A stretch of 64,000 bases of DNA from Panacagrimonas sp041635265 (GTDB lineage: Bacteria; Pseudomonadota; Gammaproteobacteria; Nevskiales; Nevskiaceae): NCBI GenBank assembly GCA_041635265.1, contig JBFJJV010000001.1:12602-76601 (forward strand). Direction: 5' to 3'. Position numbers and translations under genes: made by a program. The notes under the pieces were generated by a model that had not been told where the DNA came from, made no database searches, and saw only the letters and a list, made by a program, of their open reading frames with translations. Below are positions 17,043-25,068 of this stretch, piece by piece. Position 1 is the first letter of the stretch, and every line of letters begins with the position of its first letter.

Positions 17043-17996
17043 TCACGGCCGTACCGTTTCCACTTGGGCACCGCGATAGACGATGACCTTGGGGCGCGGA
17101 ACGATATTGTTCTTCTTTGCCGGAGGGGGCTCGATCCGAGCCAATTCCTTGGCCGTAATCGCCATATCCGGCACTTTCTTGTCTTCCTCGGCCTTCTTGG
17201 CCGCCTCACTTTTGGGTAGCTGCGGCAGGCCGATGAGTTCCGAGTCCTTGGCATCGAGTAATGCCAGGTCCTCGGTTACATCGCCGGGCAGACCATGCAG
17301 GGCCAGGCGCAAACTCCCCATGCTGGCGCCGAGCATCAGGCGGGTGACATCTTTTTCGGCCACGGCCAGCACGGCGGTGCGCTGCCGACGCCCCGAACCG
17401 CTCCGCCGGCCATTGTCATTATCAGAATCCTTGAGTCCTTCCGGACGGTCGACAATCATTTCCTGATAGGCCAGCACGCGCAAGTCCTTGAGCAGCACGC
17501 GCGCCTGAATAGCGTCCACCTCCTTGCCACCGCGTCCCAGATACATCAGCACATCAACCACATCGCCCGGCCGAACAAAGCCGCCGACGGCGATGATGTC
17601 GCTGACCTCTACCGATATCGCCTTGAAGCCAGGAGGGATGGATTTGGCGAGGACGTTACCTTCGCCGAAGTATCGGCGCGTGACGGGCGCACCCTGATCG
17701 ATATCAACCAGGGGCTGTTTGCCAACGACATCCTCAAGACTGGTGTAGTAATTCTTTGGCGCAATAGAGACTTCCGTCAGCACCACATCGTCTTTGCTGA
17801 TTGCCTTGTATGCGCTCAGCGGATTGACCGCGACTACGGCCAGAATGCCGGGTGCACGCTCCTCGATTTCAACCTGTTGCTGGACTTGCTGGGCGCTGGC
17901 TGCGTAGTTGTGACTAATACGCCAGCCCAGAAACACTAGGATGACGGTCAACACCACAGCAACGAGAGCAATTATTTTGGCTGCGTTGCTGCTCAT
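17043..17996 (-). CDS. cpaB: Flp pilus assembly protein CpaB/RcpC
   Basis: A 317-residue periplasmic protein anchored by an N-terminal TM (IIALVAVVLTVILVFLGWRI), with a SAF/AFP-type domain (residues about 50-120: VAVNPLSAYKAISKDDVVLTEV, then GKQPLVDIDQGAPVTRRYF). An RcpC/CpaB domain follows, with IPPGFKAISVEVSDIIAVGGFVRPGDVVDVLM. CpaB works with the secretin, possibly at the peptidoglycan. A charged, proline-rich C-terminal tail ends the protein. GGAG lies before the ATG at correct spacing. The 118-base gap upstream could hold a second operon promoter (a TATATC candidate -10 is visible on the minus strand near 18030), but this is weak. Confidence 0.92.
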   Translation of the reverse strand: MSSNAAKIIALVAVVLTVILVFLGWRISHNYAASAQQVQQQVEIEERAPGILAVVAVNPLSAYKAISKDDVVLTEVSIAPKNYYTSLEDVVGKQPLVDIDQGAPVTRRYFGEGNVLAKSIPPGFKAISVEVSDIIAVGGFVRPGDVVDVLMYLGRGGKEVDAIQARVLLKDLRVLAYQEMIVDRPEGLKDSDNDNGRRSGSGRRQRTAVLAVAEKDVTRLMLGASMGSLRLALHGLPGDVTEDLALLDAKDSELIGLPQLPKSEAAKKAEEDKKVPDMAITAKELARIEPPPAKKNNIVPRPKVIVYRGAQVETVRP

Positions 17997-18114
17997 TTGG
18001 CGCTCCCTGATTGTTAAGACCGGTGACTAGGATATAGGCCCTTTACTGTATGTCGCCAGTGTTTCCGCACACAGTTTATTTTTAGATCAACAAATTACAG
18101 CACCAACGCCAATC

Positions 18115-18615
18115 TTATAGTCGGGCAACCGCTTCTGCCGTGAGATTGGGCAATGGGGGGAAACTCTCCAGATACGGGAGGGTGAAGGTAGCAAACAAGT
18201 GGCTGCTGGCATCCTTGGTCATGCGCAGCCGGACCACAACCGCCGAGTCATTCGGCGCCACCGGGCAGGCGGTATCACCGCCGCCATCACTGCAGAACAC
18301 GGGATTGTCCACCGTAATCAGATTGCGGGTCGACGTCGGCAGCCACTGAGAATTACTGAGCACGGTGGCGTTGATCAGATTGATGATCTCGCTACGATAG
18401 GCGTCCTGATCAGCGCGCGGCTGGACCGCAACTGCGGCCTCTGCCGCCTGCTGGGCCGAAAAGTTGAGCGATTGATTGATCATGAACAGAAAGGAATAAA
18501 TGATGATCACATAGGTAACGGCGAACAGGACCGGAAAGATCATGACGAACTCGATCGCCGAGGCACCTTGCTGCTGCCTCATGGCTCTAATCATTCTGGC
18601 CGGCTCGCTCTGCAT
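18115..18615 (-). CDS. tadE: TadE-like pseudopilin
   Basis: A 166-residue TadE-family minor pilin. The prepilin-type site is visible as QQQG|ASAIEF, with cleavage after G17 and glutamate at +5. It is followed by a hydrophobic helix (VMIFPVLFAVTYVIIIYSFLFM) and the characteristic LNFSAQQAAEAAVAV segment. Two cysteines in the C-terminal part (VFCSDGGGDTACPV) could form a disulfide. TadE proteins are processed by the dedicated prepilin peptidase and modulate Flp fibre assembly. Start choice is uncertain; internal ATGs at residues 8 and 12 would also leave a normal leader. It follows flp after a gap of about 170 bases that carries strong stem-loops. Confidence 0.88.
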   Translation of the reverse strand: MQSEPARMIRAMRQQQGASAIEFVMIFPVLFAVTYVIIIYSFLFMINQSLNFSAQQAAEAAVAVQPRADQDAYRSEIINLINATVLSNSQWLPTSTRNLITVDNPVFCSDGGGDTACPVAPNDSAVVVRLRMTKDASSHLFATFTLPYLESFPPLPNLTAEAVARL

Positions 18616-18700
18616 TGTCGTGATTCGCCTTCTCTAATTCCTTCAGCTATCGATCCAGTAGTGGACGAGTGAATCTACCCTTGGGTCCCCGGACAGCGTT

Positions 18701-18738
18701 CGAGGTGACGACCAGACCTGTACCTGATCGCCACCTCG
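18701..18738 (-). other. Intercistronic stem-loop between flp and tadE
   Basis: Bases 18701-18715 and 18724-18738 form a 15-bp stem with an 8-base loop. In the minus-strand RNA all 15 positions pair, two of them as G-U wobbles. In the plus-strand RNA those two positions would be A-C mismatches, so the structure belongs to the pilus transcript. No T-run follows, so it is not a standard intrinsic terminator. A role in stabilising the flp 3' end or limiting downstream expression is inference. Confidence 0.65.
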
Positions 18739-18761
18739 GGCCCGTTCCGAAATCAGCCCAT

Positions 18762-18777
18762 ATTCATCGAGATGAAT
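18762..18777 (-). repeat. Perfect 16-bp inverted repeat just after flp
   Basis: ATTCATC and GATGAAT flank a GA dinucleotide, 8-23 bases downstream of the flp stop codon. It can form a small hairpin in the flp 3' region directly upstream of the larger 18701-18738 stem-loop. It may be part of the same 3'-end structure. Confidence 0.5.
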
Positions 18778-18784
18778 CGGTCGA

Positions 18785-18991
18785 TTATGAAGCAGGCTTG
18801 GTCGGATTTTCCATTTCGGTGATGACGTTACCGAGTGCACTTTTGTATCCATCGCCGAGCAGGAAGAAGGCAGCGGCAATGATCAGGGCCAAAACACCGG
18901 CAATCAAGGCATATTCCACCGCGGTAGCGCCGTGCTGCCGTTTCATGGATTCCATAGCGGCGACGCCGCGAGCAGAAATTTCGTTAAGCAT
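18785..18991 (-). CDS. flp: Flp-family type IVb pilin
   Basis: The major pilin of the Tad system, 68 residues before processing. The prepilin cleavage site is G21|A22 in KRQHGATAVEYALIAG. The hallmark Glu-Tyr pair lies at +5/+6 (E26, Y27), followed by the hydrophobic assembly helix (ALIAGVLALIIAAAFFLL) and a short polar tail. The mature pilin would be 47 residues, which is typical for Flp. GGAG precedes the ATG at correct spacing. A longer reading upstream to 19063 runs into the promoter and was rejected. It is the first gene of the minus-strand pilus operon. Confidence 0.95.
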   Translation of the reverse strand: MLNEISARGVAAMESMKRQHGATAVEYALIAGVLALIIAAAFFLLGDGYKSALGNVITEMENPTKPAS

Positions 18992-19039
18992 GGTGAACTC
19001 CGTTTTGATGAGGCTGCACTGAAATCGAACAGTGCTGAC

Positions 19040-19068
19040 ACTATGATGATGCGGAGGCTCCACGTCAA
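19040..19068 (-). promoter_or_regulatory. Candidate sigma-70 promoter of flp
   Basis: On the minus strand, TTGACG (19063-19068) is separated by exactly 17 bases from CATAGT (19040-19045). This would place transcription start near 19033 and give a 5' leader of about 40 bases before the flp ATG. The -35 matches consensus at five of six positions and the -10 at four of six. Confidence 0.5.
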
Positions 19069-19186
19069 AGCTGCAGATGGGCCTGATTTCTACCGCTTAT
19101 CGGCAATTTTTTTTTCCTGGCGAAAATCGCCCGGCCGTCCGGTTAACTGTACCGTTCGGGATTGAATTTAGAACCGAAACTTATCT

Positions 19187-20020
19187 ATGAGCACTTTCGC
19201 AATCGGCGACCTTCAGGGCTGTTTTGACGAACTGGTCGATCTACTCGGCCTCATATCCTTTGACAAGACGCGCGACCGGCTCATTCTGGTCGGGGATCTG
19301 GTCAATCGCGGCCCGCGTTCGCTCGACGTCTTGCGACTTGTTCGCGACCTTGGAGGTGCCGCAGACGCAGTCCTGGGCAATCACGATCTGCATTTGCTGG
19401 CGGTCGCCAATGGCGCCAAAGCCAGTCGCCGGGACACACTAGATGAAGTGCTCGAGGCCTCGGACTGCGAAGACCTGCTGGATTGGCTGGCACAGCGCCC
19501 TCTGGCCATCCACGAACCGCTGACCAACACATTACTGATCCACGCCGGGCTCCCGCCTCAGTGGAGCGTGGCTCAGACTTTGGCGCTCGCCAGCGAAGCC
19601 AGTGATGTCATTGCCGACGGCAGTAGCAGGTCACGCTTTCTGAACGCCATGTATGGCGACCTGCCGGATCAGTGGCAGGACAAGCTCAAGGGCGACGACC
19701 GCACCCGCTTTGTCGTCAATTGCCTGACTCGCTGGCGTTACTGTGACGGCAAGGGCCGAGCGCTGCTCAAACTCAAGGGCAGGCCGGAAGCCCGACCAGA
19801 TCTCGCCATCCCCTGGTTTTTAGCGCCGCAGCGTCGGAGTCGAGGCAGCCGGATCGTTTTCGGTCACTGGTCGACTCTGGGCCAGATTCACTGGCCGGCC
19901 GCCAATGTGTATGGGCTGGACACCGGCTGCATCTGGGGCGGGCCGCTGACCGCCATGAACCTCGAAAGTAACGAAATTTTTCAGGTGCCGAGCCGAACAC
20001 CTCTGGTCCCTGAAGACTGA
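19187..20020 (+). CDS. apaH: Bis(5'-nucleosyl)-tetraphosphatase, symmetrical
   Basis: Hydrolyses Ap4A to two ADP, clearing dinucleoside polyphosphates and acting as a decapping activity on Np4-capped RNA in E. coli. The metallophosphatase motifs are all visible: GDLQGCFDEL near residue 7, GDLVNRGP near 37, GNHDLHLL near 66, and LLIHAGLPPQWS near 117. The length of 277 residues is standard. The ATG has no clear Shine-Dalgarno. It is divergent from flp across 195 bases and convergent with the RND permease gene. Confidence 0.96.
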   Translation: MSTFAIGDLQGCFDELVDLLGLISFDKTRDRLILVGDLVNRGPRSLDVLRLVRDLGGAADAVLGNHDLHLLAVANGAKASRRDTLDEVLEASDCEDLLDWLAQRPLAIHEPLTNTLLIHAGLPPQWSVAQTLALASEASDVIADGSSRSRFLNAMYGDLPDQWQDKLKGDDRTRFVVNCLTRWRYCDGKGRALLKLKGRPEARPDLAIPWFLAPQRRSRGSRIVFGHWSTLGQIHWPAANVYGLDTGCIWGGPLTAMNLESNEIFQVPSRTPLVPED

Positions 20021-20090
20021 GCGCTTAAGTAAGCCGGGAACCCGCCTTCATTATTCACGAGGAGCGATCCCCATTTTGTGAGACAAAAAG

Positions 20091-20120
20091 AAATGAGCCC
20101 GGCGGTGCCGGGCTCATTCT
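20091..20120 (-). terminator. Intrinsic terminator (RND permease operon, possibly bidirectional)
   Basis: A 12-bp stem (AATGAGCCCGGC, GGT loop, then its complement) lies in the 123-base gap between the convergent apaH and RND genes. On the minus strand it is followed by TTTCTTTTTG, so it best terminates the permease transcript. The plus-strand T-run is weak (TTCTTG). Confidence 0.8.
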
Positions 20121-20143
20121 TGAAGCAGCTGCTGCGTTCTGAC

Positions 20144-22999
20144 TCAGTGCCGTGATTTGAATTCCGGCTTCTGACCCGGCGGCAGTTCTACTTCCTTGAG
20201 CAGGAAGGAGGCCAGCGCCGGCAAAATCAGGATGGCACCAAACATATTGCCGGTGAACATGAACACCAGCAGGGCGCCCATATCACGCTGGAACTGCAGC
20301 CCAGACCACAACCACGTCGCCACGCCAAAACCCAGTGTTACGCCGGTGAACACCACCGCCTTGCCGGTCATTTTGAGCGTCTTGAAGTAGGCGTCCTTCA
20401 TCTTGAAGCCACCGTTGAGCGCATCAGACATGGTTGCATAGACATAGATGCCGTAATCCACGCCGATACCAACCGCCAATGCCACAACCGGCAATGTGGC
20501 CACCTTCATGCCGATTCCAAGAAGGGCCATGACCGCATAGGCCATCCAGGAGATCAGCGACAGCGGCAGCATGATGCAGAAGATGGACTGCCATTCGAAG
20601 AAGGAGAGATACACCGCGATGATGATCGCAATGTACACATAGACCAGAATCTGCTTTTCAAGGCGATGTACTTCCTCATTGGTGGCGGCCATGACGCCGA
20701 CATTGGCCGTCGCCAGCGCGAAGTTCACCGGACAAAGCTTGTCGTATTCGCTGAGCTTGGCCTCCGCCTGACTGACACGCTCGGCAGCTGCAATTACGAC
20801 TGCCTGATTGCCTATTTCGCCCTCTGGGACGTCGGGGTTCTTCTTCTTGAACTTGTCGATGACTTTCTGACGTTTGTGCCTGCTGTTGCCCACGTCCCGG
20901 CGCGCGTTCAGCTTCTCGGCGCAATAGCTGGCATTGACCTCTTTGTGGGTCTCGTAATAGGCATTGGCGTTTGAGACGTTGAAGTCCTTGGTCTTCTGCA
21001 CTGCGCGCGCAATGGTAGTGGCCTTGTGATCCTTCATGAACACAAAGACGGCCATGGCAGAGCAGTTTGGATTGAGCAGGCCTGAGGAGGTCGGGATCGG
21101 CGTAATCGCCTGCACCATGGTGTACTGGTTGCGCGGCAGAATTTTGAAGCGTGGATTCGCCTCAGAGAAGGCGGAGTTCACCGTCTTGGCAACCTGCGGC
21201 AAGGACAGGCTGGAACTCACGCCTTCGGTGTTATCCATGTGCCAGGCGTAACGGTCGATCTGCTCCATCACCTCGTACTTCACGCAGGTTTCCGCATCGG
21301 TCTCCGCGATGATCTTGAGAATATCCAGACCGATGGCATAGTTCGCTACCACCGAGGCGGTGTCATTGTTGTAACGCGAATCCGGCAACAATTCAGGCAC
21401 GCCGGCCTGACTGTCGCCCACCTGCAGCGCCTTACCTTGCCAGGTGGCCCAGCCAAACAGCAGGCCCATCGCCAGTATGGCCGTGATCGCTGGCACCGGA
21501 TTGACCATATTGGAAAGCAGACGCCACAGCGGATCGAAAATGCTGTCGCGACGTTCCTGCTTCTCCATGAAACCCTTGATGTCCTTGATTTCGATCCAGG
21601 TCAGGAAGATCGGCATCATGAACTTGTTTGTAATGATGATCGCCGCCATACCCAAGCAGGCGTTGAGCGCCATTTCGCGGACGATGTCGATCGGAATCAG
21701 GCCGATGACGGCGAATCCGAACACGTCGGTCATGATCGCCATGGTTCCGTAGATGGCCAGACGCCGCCAGGTGAACAGCGAGGCATCAAAATTGTTGCGC
21801 CCGTTCTCGGCGATTTCACCGACCCAGGCGTTAACAAACTGCACGCCGTGCGAAACCGACACGGCCAGAATCAGGAAGGGCACCAGAATCGCGAAGGGAT
21901 CCAATCCAAAACCAAGCAGGCGCAGCAGGCCGAACTCCCATATCACCGCTGCAACTGAGCAAATCAGCGGCAGCATGGCCAACTTGAAATGACCGACATA
22001 GAGCCACAACAGGATGCCCGTCATCAGCAGCGTCAGCATGAAGAAGCCGACCACCGCGAAGATTTCATCGATGATGTCGCCCACCACCTTGGCAAAGCCG
22101 ATGATGTGAACTTCGATGTTTGGATTGAACTGCGGGTTATCGACTTCCTCAGGCTCGGTGTGACCGCCCTTGATCTTGACCAGCTCGGTCTTGCCTTCCT
22201 CAATCGGGTAGTTGTAATAGAAAGTTTTGAACTTGAGCTTGAGTCCCAGATCCACAAATCCTTCGGCAACCGCCGTGCCTGCCTTGACGGTTACTTCTTC
22301 GCCTGAGGGCAGCTTGACGAGCTGATCGTCTTTCAGCTTATAAACCAGCTTCTTCTCTTTGGTGAAACGTCCGCGCAGCTTGTCTTCGAGATCATTGGCG
22401 ACTCGACCGTAATCGAGTTTCTCGCCCGTCACCGGATCGATCTCGAGCAATTCGGAGAAGATCATGGCGCCGGTCTGATCGGTCGTGGTGTAGCGGCCCA
22501 CGTGACCGCCCTTGCTCACATTGCCCTTGACCAGCGCGTGCATCTGGTCGTTTGGCGCGTAATCCGACGGAATGACGTTGCCACCCTTGAAGCCGCCTTC
22601 GACGACTTCGATATAACGCACGTCGGGGGTAAACAAGGAGGAGACGCGCGAGCGATCTACACCTTTGAGAAAGAAGACCTCATCGGTCGCCTGCTTGAGA
22701 CTGGTCAGGAAGTTCTCGGTATAGATTTCACCCTTTTCAGGCTTCTGCTTGAGTGCCACCAGAACCGTATTGGCACCTCCGAAATCGCTCATGTACTGTT
22801 TGAGCACCTGCATATAGGGATGCTCCAGCGGCACTGACTTATCAAAGCCAGCATCTGGCTTGATCTGCACCATCTGGACGAACAGGAACGCGGTAATCGC
22901 GGCCAAGATACCCATGGTGAGTTTGCGTCTGGCATAGATCAGGGGCTCGATCGCCGCCAGAACCTTGTGCGCGGTGGTTTCGTGTTCGCTGTCACTCAT
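20144..22999 (-). CDS. MMPL/RND-superfamily permease
   Basis: A 951-residue inner-membrane protein of the RND/MMPL class. An N-terminal TM (LTMGILAAITAFLFVQMV) is followed by a large periplasmic loop. A first 5-6 TM bundle (IFAVVGFFMLTLLMTGILLWLYV, FAILVPFLILAVSVSHGVQFVNAW) contains the sterol-sensing-like SVSHGVQF segment. A second periplasmic loop and a second bundle (VYVYIAIIIAVYLSFFEW, VVALAVGIGVDYGIYVYATM) follow. The internal repeat of loop plus TM bundle is characteristic. No adaptor or outer-membrane channel gene is adjacent, so it resembles lipid-type exporters rather than drug-efflux HAE1 pumps. GAGGA precedes the ATG. It is co-transcribed with the upstream YCF48-like gene (64-base gap). 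The substrate is unknown. Confidence 0.87.
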   Translation of the reverse strand: MSDSEHETTAHKVLAAIEPLIYARRKLTMGILAAITAFLFVQMVQIKPDAGFDKSVPLEHPYMQVLKQYMSDFGGANTVLVALKQKPEKGEIYTENFLTSLKQATDEVFFLKGVDRSRVSSLFTPDVRYIEVVEGGFKGGNVIPSDYAPNDQMHALVKGNVSKGGHVGRYTTTDQTGAMIFSELLEIDPVTGEKLDYGRVANDLEDKLRGRFTKEKKLVYKLKDDQLVKLPSGEEVTVKAGTAVAEGFVDLGLKLKFKTFYYNYPIEEGKTELVKIKGGHTEPEEVDNPQFNPNIEVHIIGFAKVVGDIIDEIFAVVGFFMLTLLMTGILLWLYVGHFKLAMLPLICSVAAVIWEFGLLRLLGFGLDPFAILVPFLILAVSVSHGVQFVNAWVGEIAENGRNNFDASLFTWRRLAIYGTMAIMTDVFGFAVIGLIPIDIVREMALNACLGMAAIIITNKFMMPIFLTWIEIKDIKGFMEKQERRDSIFDPLWRLLSNMVNPVPAITAILAMGLLFGWATWQGKALQVGDSQAGVPELLPDSRYNNDTASVVANYAIGLDILKIIAETDAETCVKYEVMEQIDRYAWHMDNTEGVSSSLSLPQVAKTVNSAFSEANPRFKILPRNQYTMVQAITPIPTSSGLLNPNCSAMAVFVFMKDHKATTIARAVQKTKDFNVSNANAYYETHKEVNASYCAEKLNARRDVGNSRHKRQKVIDKFKKKNPDVPEGEIGNQAVVIAAAERVSQAEAKLSEYDKLCPVNFALATANVGVMAATNEEVHRLEKQILVYVYIAIIIAVYLSFFEWQSIFCIMLPLSLISWMAYAVMALLGIGMKVATLPVVALAVGIGVDYGIYVYATMSDALNGGFKMKDAYFKTLKMTGKAVVFTGVTLGFGVATWLWSGLQFQRDMGALLVFMFTGNMFGAILILPALASFLLKEVELPPGQKPEFKSRH

Positions 23000-23063
23000 A
23001 TCCGCTTCCTCAAGAATTTCTTTTGCCGCTTGCTTAGTTCAATGCGTTCGAACGGTCGCGGCC

Positions 23064-24053
23064 TTAAATGCCGACCCGGACGGCGCCCAGTTCACCTACC
23101 GCGAGAATTCCGTCTTTCCAAGGCACAGCATTGGCCAAGGTGCCGGACCCGGTCACGCCCGCTACTGACTTGACCTTGATACGCCGCACATCACCTTCAG
23201 GAGTCACAACGGCCACCGCACCCGCTAGGCCGACCAACACGACTGAACCAGACGGCATCAATGTGCCGCCGAAAAAGGAAGAGACTGTACCGGTATCGAT
23301 CTTTTTCCAGTCGCCTTTGCGCACGTTGTCAGTCATATAGACATTGCCGCGCAGTCCGTAGATGACTGCGCCGGTCTCGCCGCGAGGGACTGCGCCGTAG
23401 AGAGAGCCTTCATACGGCGACTCGAGGCGCTCCCAGTTCACGCCATCGCGGGACACGCCCATCATGCCGCTCTCGCCCACCAGAAACTGATGGCCATTTC
23501 CGAGCAAGGTCAGGTCATTGAAATGCAGTTCCTCTTCGCGTATCGCTTCGGCTTCGATATCGTTCCAGCTTACGCCGCCGTCCGAGGTTCCCATCATCAG
23601 ACCATAGGCCCCGATGGCAACGCCGTTGTTCTCATCGATAAATTTGACCTTTAAAAATGGCTTTTCCAGACCCGGATTGAAATTCTGCAGTTTCCAGGTT
23701 CGTCCGCCATCTTTGGTGTGAAGAATCACGGAGTCATGACCCACGGCCCAGCCCTTATCCGCGTTCACAAAATCGACCGAGGTGAGGGTGGAGCGCACCG
23801 GGACCTCCACCTGCGCCCAGTTCACACCATCATTCGAGGCCACGATATTGCCGCGATCGCCGACGGCAATCAGATGCCTGCCGGAATTATCCACCCCCAA
23901 TAGCAGACTTTTGGCAGCCAGGCCGGCAGGCTCGGCAGGACGCGGCTTGATTGGCGGCCCCACATCCTCATCCTGAGCGCTCAGCCAGACCGGAGACAGG
24001 ACCAACAGAGTTGCAGCGAGCAGACCTGCGCTCAAACGAGTCAATTTCTTCAT
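23064..24053 (-). CDS. Exported YCF48/BNR-like beta-propeller protein
   Basis: A 329-residue protein with a clear signal peptide (MKKLTRLSAGLLAATLLVLSPVWLSA, cleavage likely before QDEDVG). Propeller repeats of the photosystem-II-stability-factor (YCF48/HCF136-like) class follow. They are recognisable as GDRGNIVASNDGVNWAQV, GHDSVILHTKDGGRTWKLQ, GAYGLMMGTSDGGVSWNDI and GESGMMGVSRDGVNWERL, each with the Asp-box S/T-x-D-G-G-x-x-W pattern. The organism is unlikely to be photosynthetic; this family also occurs in many proteobacteria as a periplasmic assembly factor. AGGGG lies nine bases before the ATG. It is the first gene of a two-gene operon with the RND permease, so I infer that it assists that permease in the periplasm. 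Confidence 0.85.
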   Translation of the reverse strand: MKKLTRLSAGLLAATLLVLSPVWLSAQDEDVGPPIKPRPAEPAGLAAKSLLLGVDNSGRHLIAVGDRGNIVASNDGVNWAQVEVPVRSTLTSVDFVNADKGWAVGHDSVILHTKDGGRTWKLQNFNPGLEKPFLKVKFIDENNGVAIGAYGLMMGTSDGGVSWNDIEAEAIREEELHFNDLTLLGNGHQFLVGESGMMGVSRDGVNWERLESPYEGSLYGAVPRGETGAVIYGLRGNVYMTDNVRKGDWKKIDTGTVSSFFGGTLMPSGSVVLVGLAGAVAVVTPEGDVRRIKVKSVAGVTGSGTLANAVPWKDGILAVGELGAVRVGI

Positions 24054-24251
24054 GAATTTTTGCCCCTGGAAGTCTCTTGCGTTCTACGTGCGATATGGGC
24101 CGGTGCTCGACCGCAGATAGCTCGGAATACGTAGGCGGCGAATCAAAAACAGGCGCGCAGCCGCTATGACGATCTGTTCTCGTCTGGCCACAGACTCTGC
24201 GTCCATCCCCGCTCCTCTGATTTCGGTCGCCGCGCGACCTTATTAATTTTG

Positions 24252-24269
24252 GTGCGAGCCTGCTCGCAC
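24252..24269. repeat. Short inverted repeat between pgeF and the YCF48-like gene
   Basis: GTGCGAGC and GCTCGCAC form a perfect 8-bp inverted repeat around CT in the 279-base gap. No T-run follows on either strand, so it is not called a terminator. No other coding or RNA feature is seen in this gap, which should hold the promoter of the YCF48-RND operon. Confidence 0.35.
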
Positions 24270-24332
24270 TGGTCACACCTTGTAACAGAGGCCACCTAGG
24301 CTACGCAATGCAGCGGAGACACTCAAAGGTGA

Positions 24333-25061
24333 TCATTTCAGCCAAATCAAATTCGCCATACGCCCAGATCGCCCCTCTCGTCGATGAGAATAAAATAGTT
24401 CGGGCTCGGACAAAGTACAGCGATTACCGCCAAATATTCCGGCGACCCCCGCTTTGCGAAGCACAATGCGCGCGGCGGCGGATAAATCGAGCGCATAGTG
24501 GCCTTGCTTTGTCTGCGCGAAGGCCGCGCTGAATTCCTTAGAGCGAGTGATGAAGGCCTCCCGCACAGTTTCATCAACCTCATAAGCCCGCGCGCTGATG
24601 GCAGGCCCAAGCCAGGCTGTTAGCTCGAAGGGTGAAACGGGCAGAGCTTTCAGCGCTGCTTCCAGTACACCGGCGGCCAGCCCTCGCCAACCCGCATGAA
24701 CAGCAGCAACGCAGCGCCCAAAACGGTCCGCCAGCAAAACAGGCAGGCAATCAGCGCTCATCACCACGCATACGACCTCGGGCTGATCCGTCCACGCAGC
24801 GTCCGCCACGGCAAGCTGTCCTGCCTCAGGTAGATAAGCCACTTCGACACCATGTATCTGTTCCAACCACATCGGTTCGGCGGGCAATGACAGCTGGGTG
24901 CGCAAGAAGTCGCGGTTCTGCGCGACGCGAATCGGATCATCGCCGACGTGGGTGCCGAGATTCATTCCCGTGTAAGCGCCTTCGCTGAAGCCGCCAATCC
25001 GTGTGGTGCTGACCGCCTGCACCCGCGGATGCCGTGGCCAATCGGGTTCGATCAGCCGCAA
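24333..25061 (-). CDS. pgeF: Peptidoglycan editing factor PgeF (YfiH / DUF152 family)
   Basis: A laccase-domain protein that in E. coli acts in the cytoplasm to keep peptidoglycan precursors free of mis-incorporated amino acids; it was formerly annotated polyphenol oxidase. Visible motifs are STTRIGGFSEGAYTGMNLG, VVMSADCLPVLLAD with the conserved Cys, VHAGWRGLAAGV with the conserved His, and HRREGRSGRMANLIWL at the C-terminus. I chose the TTG at 25061 because it follows the rhlB stop by seven bases and gives 242 residues, matching the usual 240-245. Longer readings run inside rhlB. The unusual start codon and the tight spacing suggest coupling to rhlB. Confidence 0.88.
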   Translation of the reverse strand: MRLIEPDWPRHPRVQAVSTTRIGGFSEGAYTGMNLGTHVGDDPIRVAQNRDFLRTQLSLPAEPMWLEQIHGVEVAYLPEAGQLAVADAAWTDQPEVVCVVMSADCLPVLLADRFGRCVAAVHAGWRGLAAGVLEAALKALPVSPFELTAWLGPAISARAYEVDETVREAFITRSKEFSAAFAQTKQGHYALDLSAAARIVLRKAGVAGIFGGNRCTLSEPELFYSHRREGRSGRMANLIWLK

Positions 25062-25068
25062 GCAGGAC

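Noticed and set aside
24252..24269. Inverted repeat after pgeF considered as an intrinsic terminator
   Set aside because: No T-run follows on the pgeF strand (CAAAATTAATAA), so it was listed only as a repeat.
23968..24276. 102-codon minus-strand frame covering the start of the YCF48-like gene
   Set aside because: It overlaps a signal peptide and ribosome binding site in another frame; its product is charged and unrecognisable.
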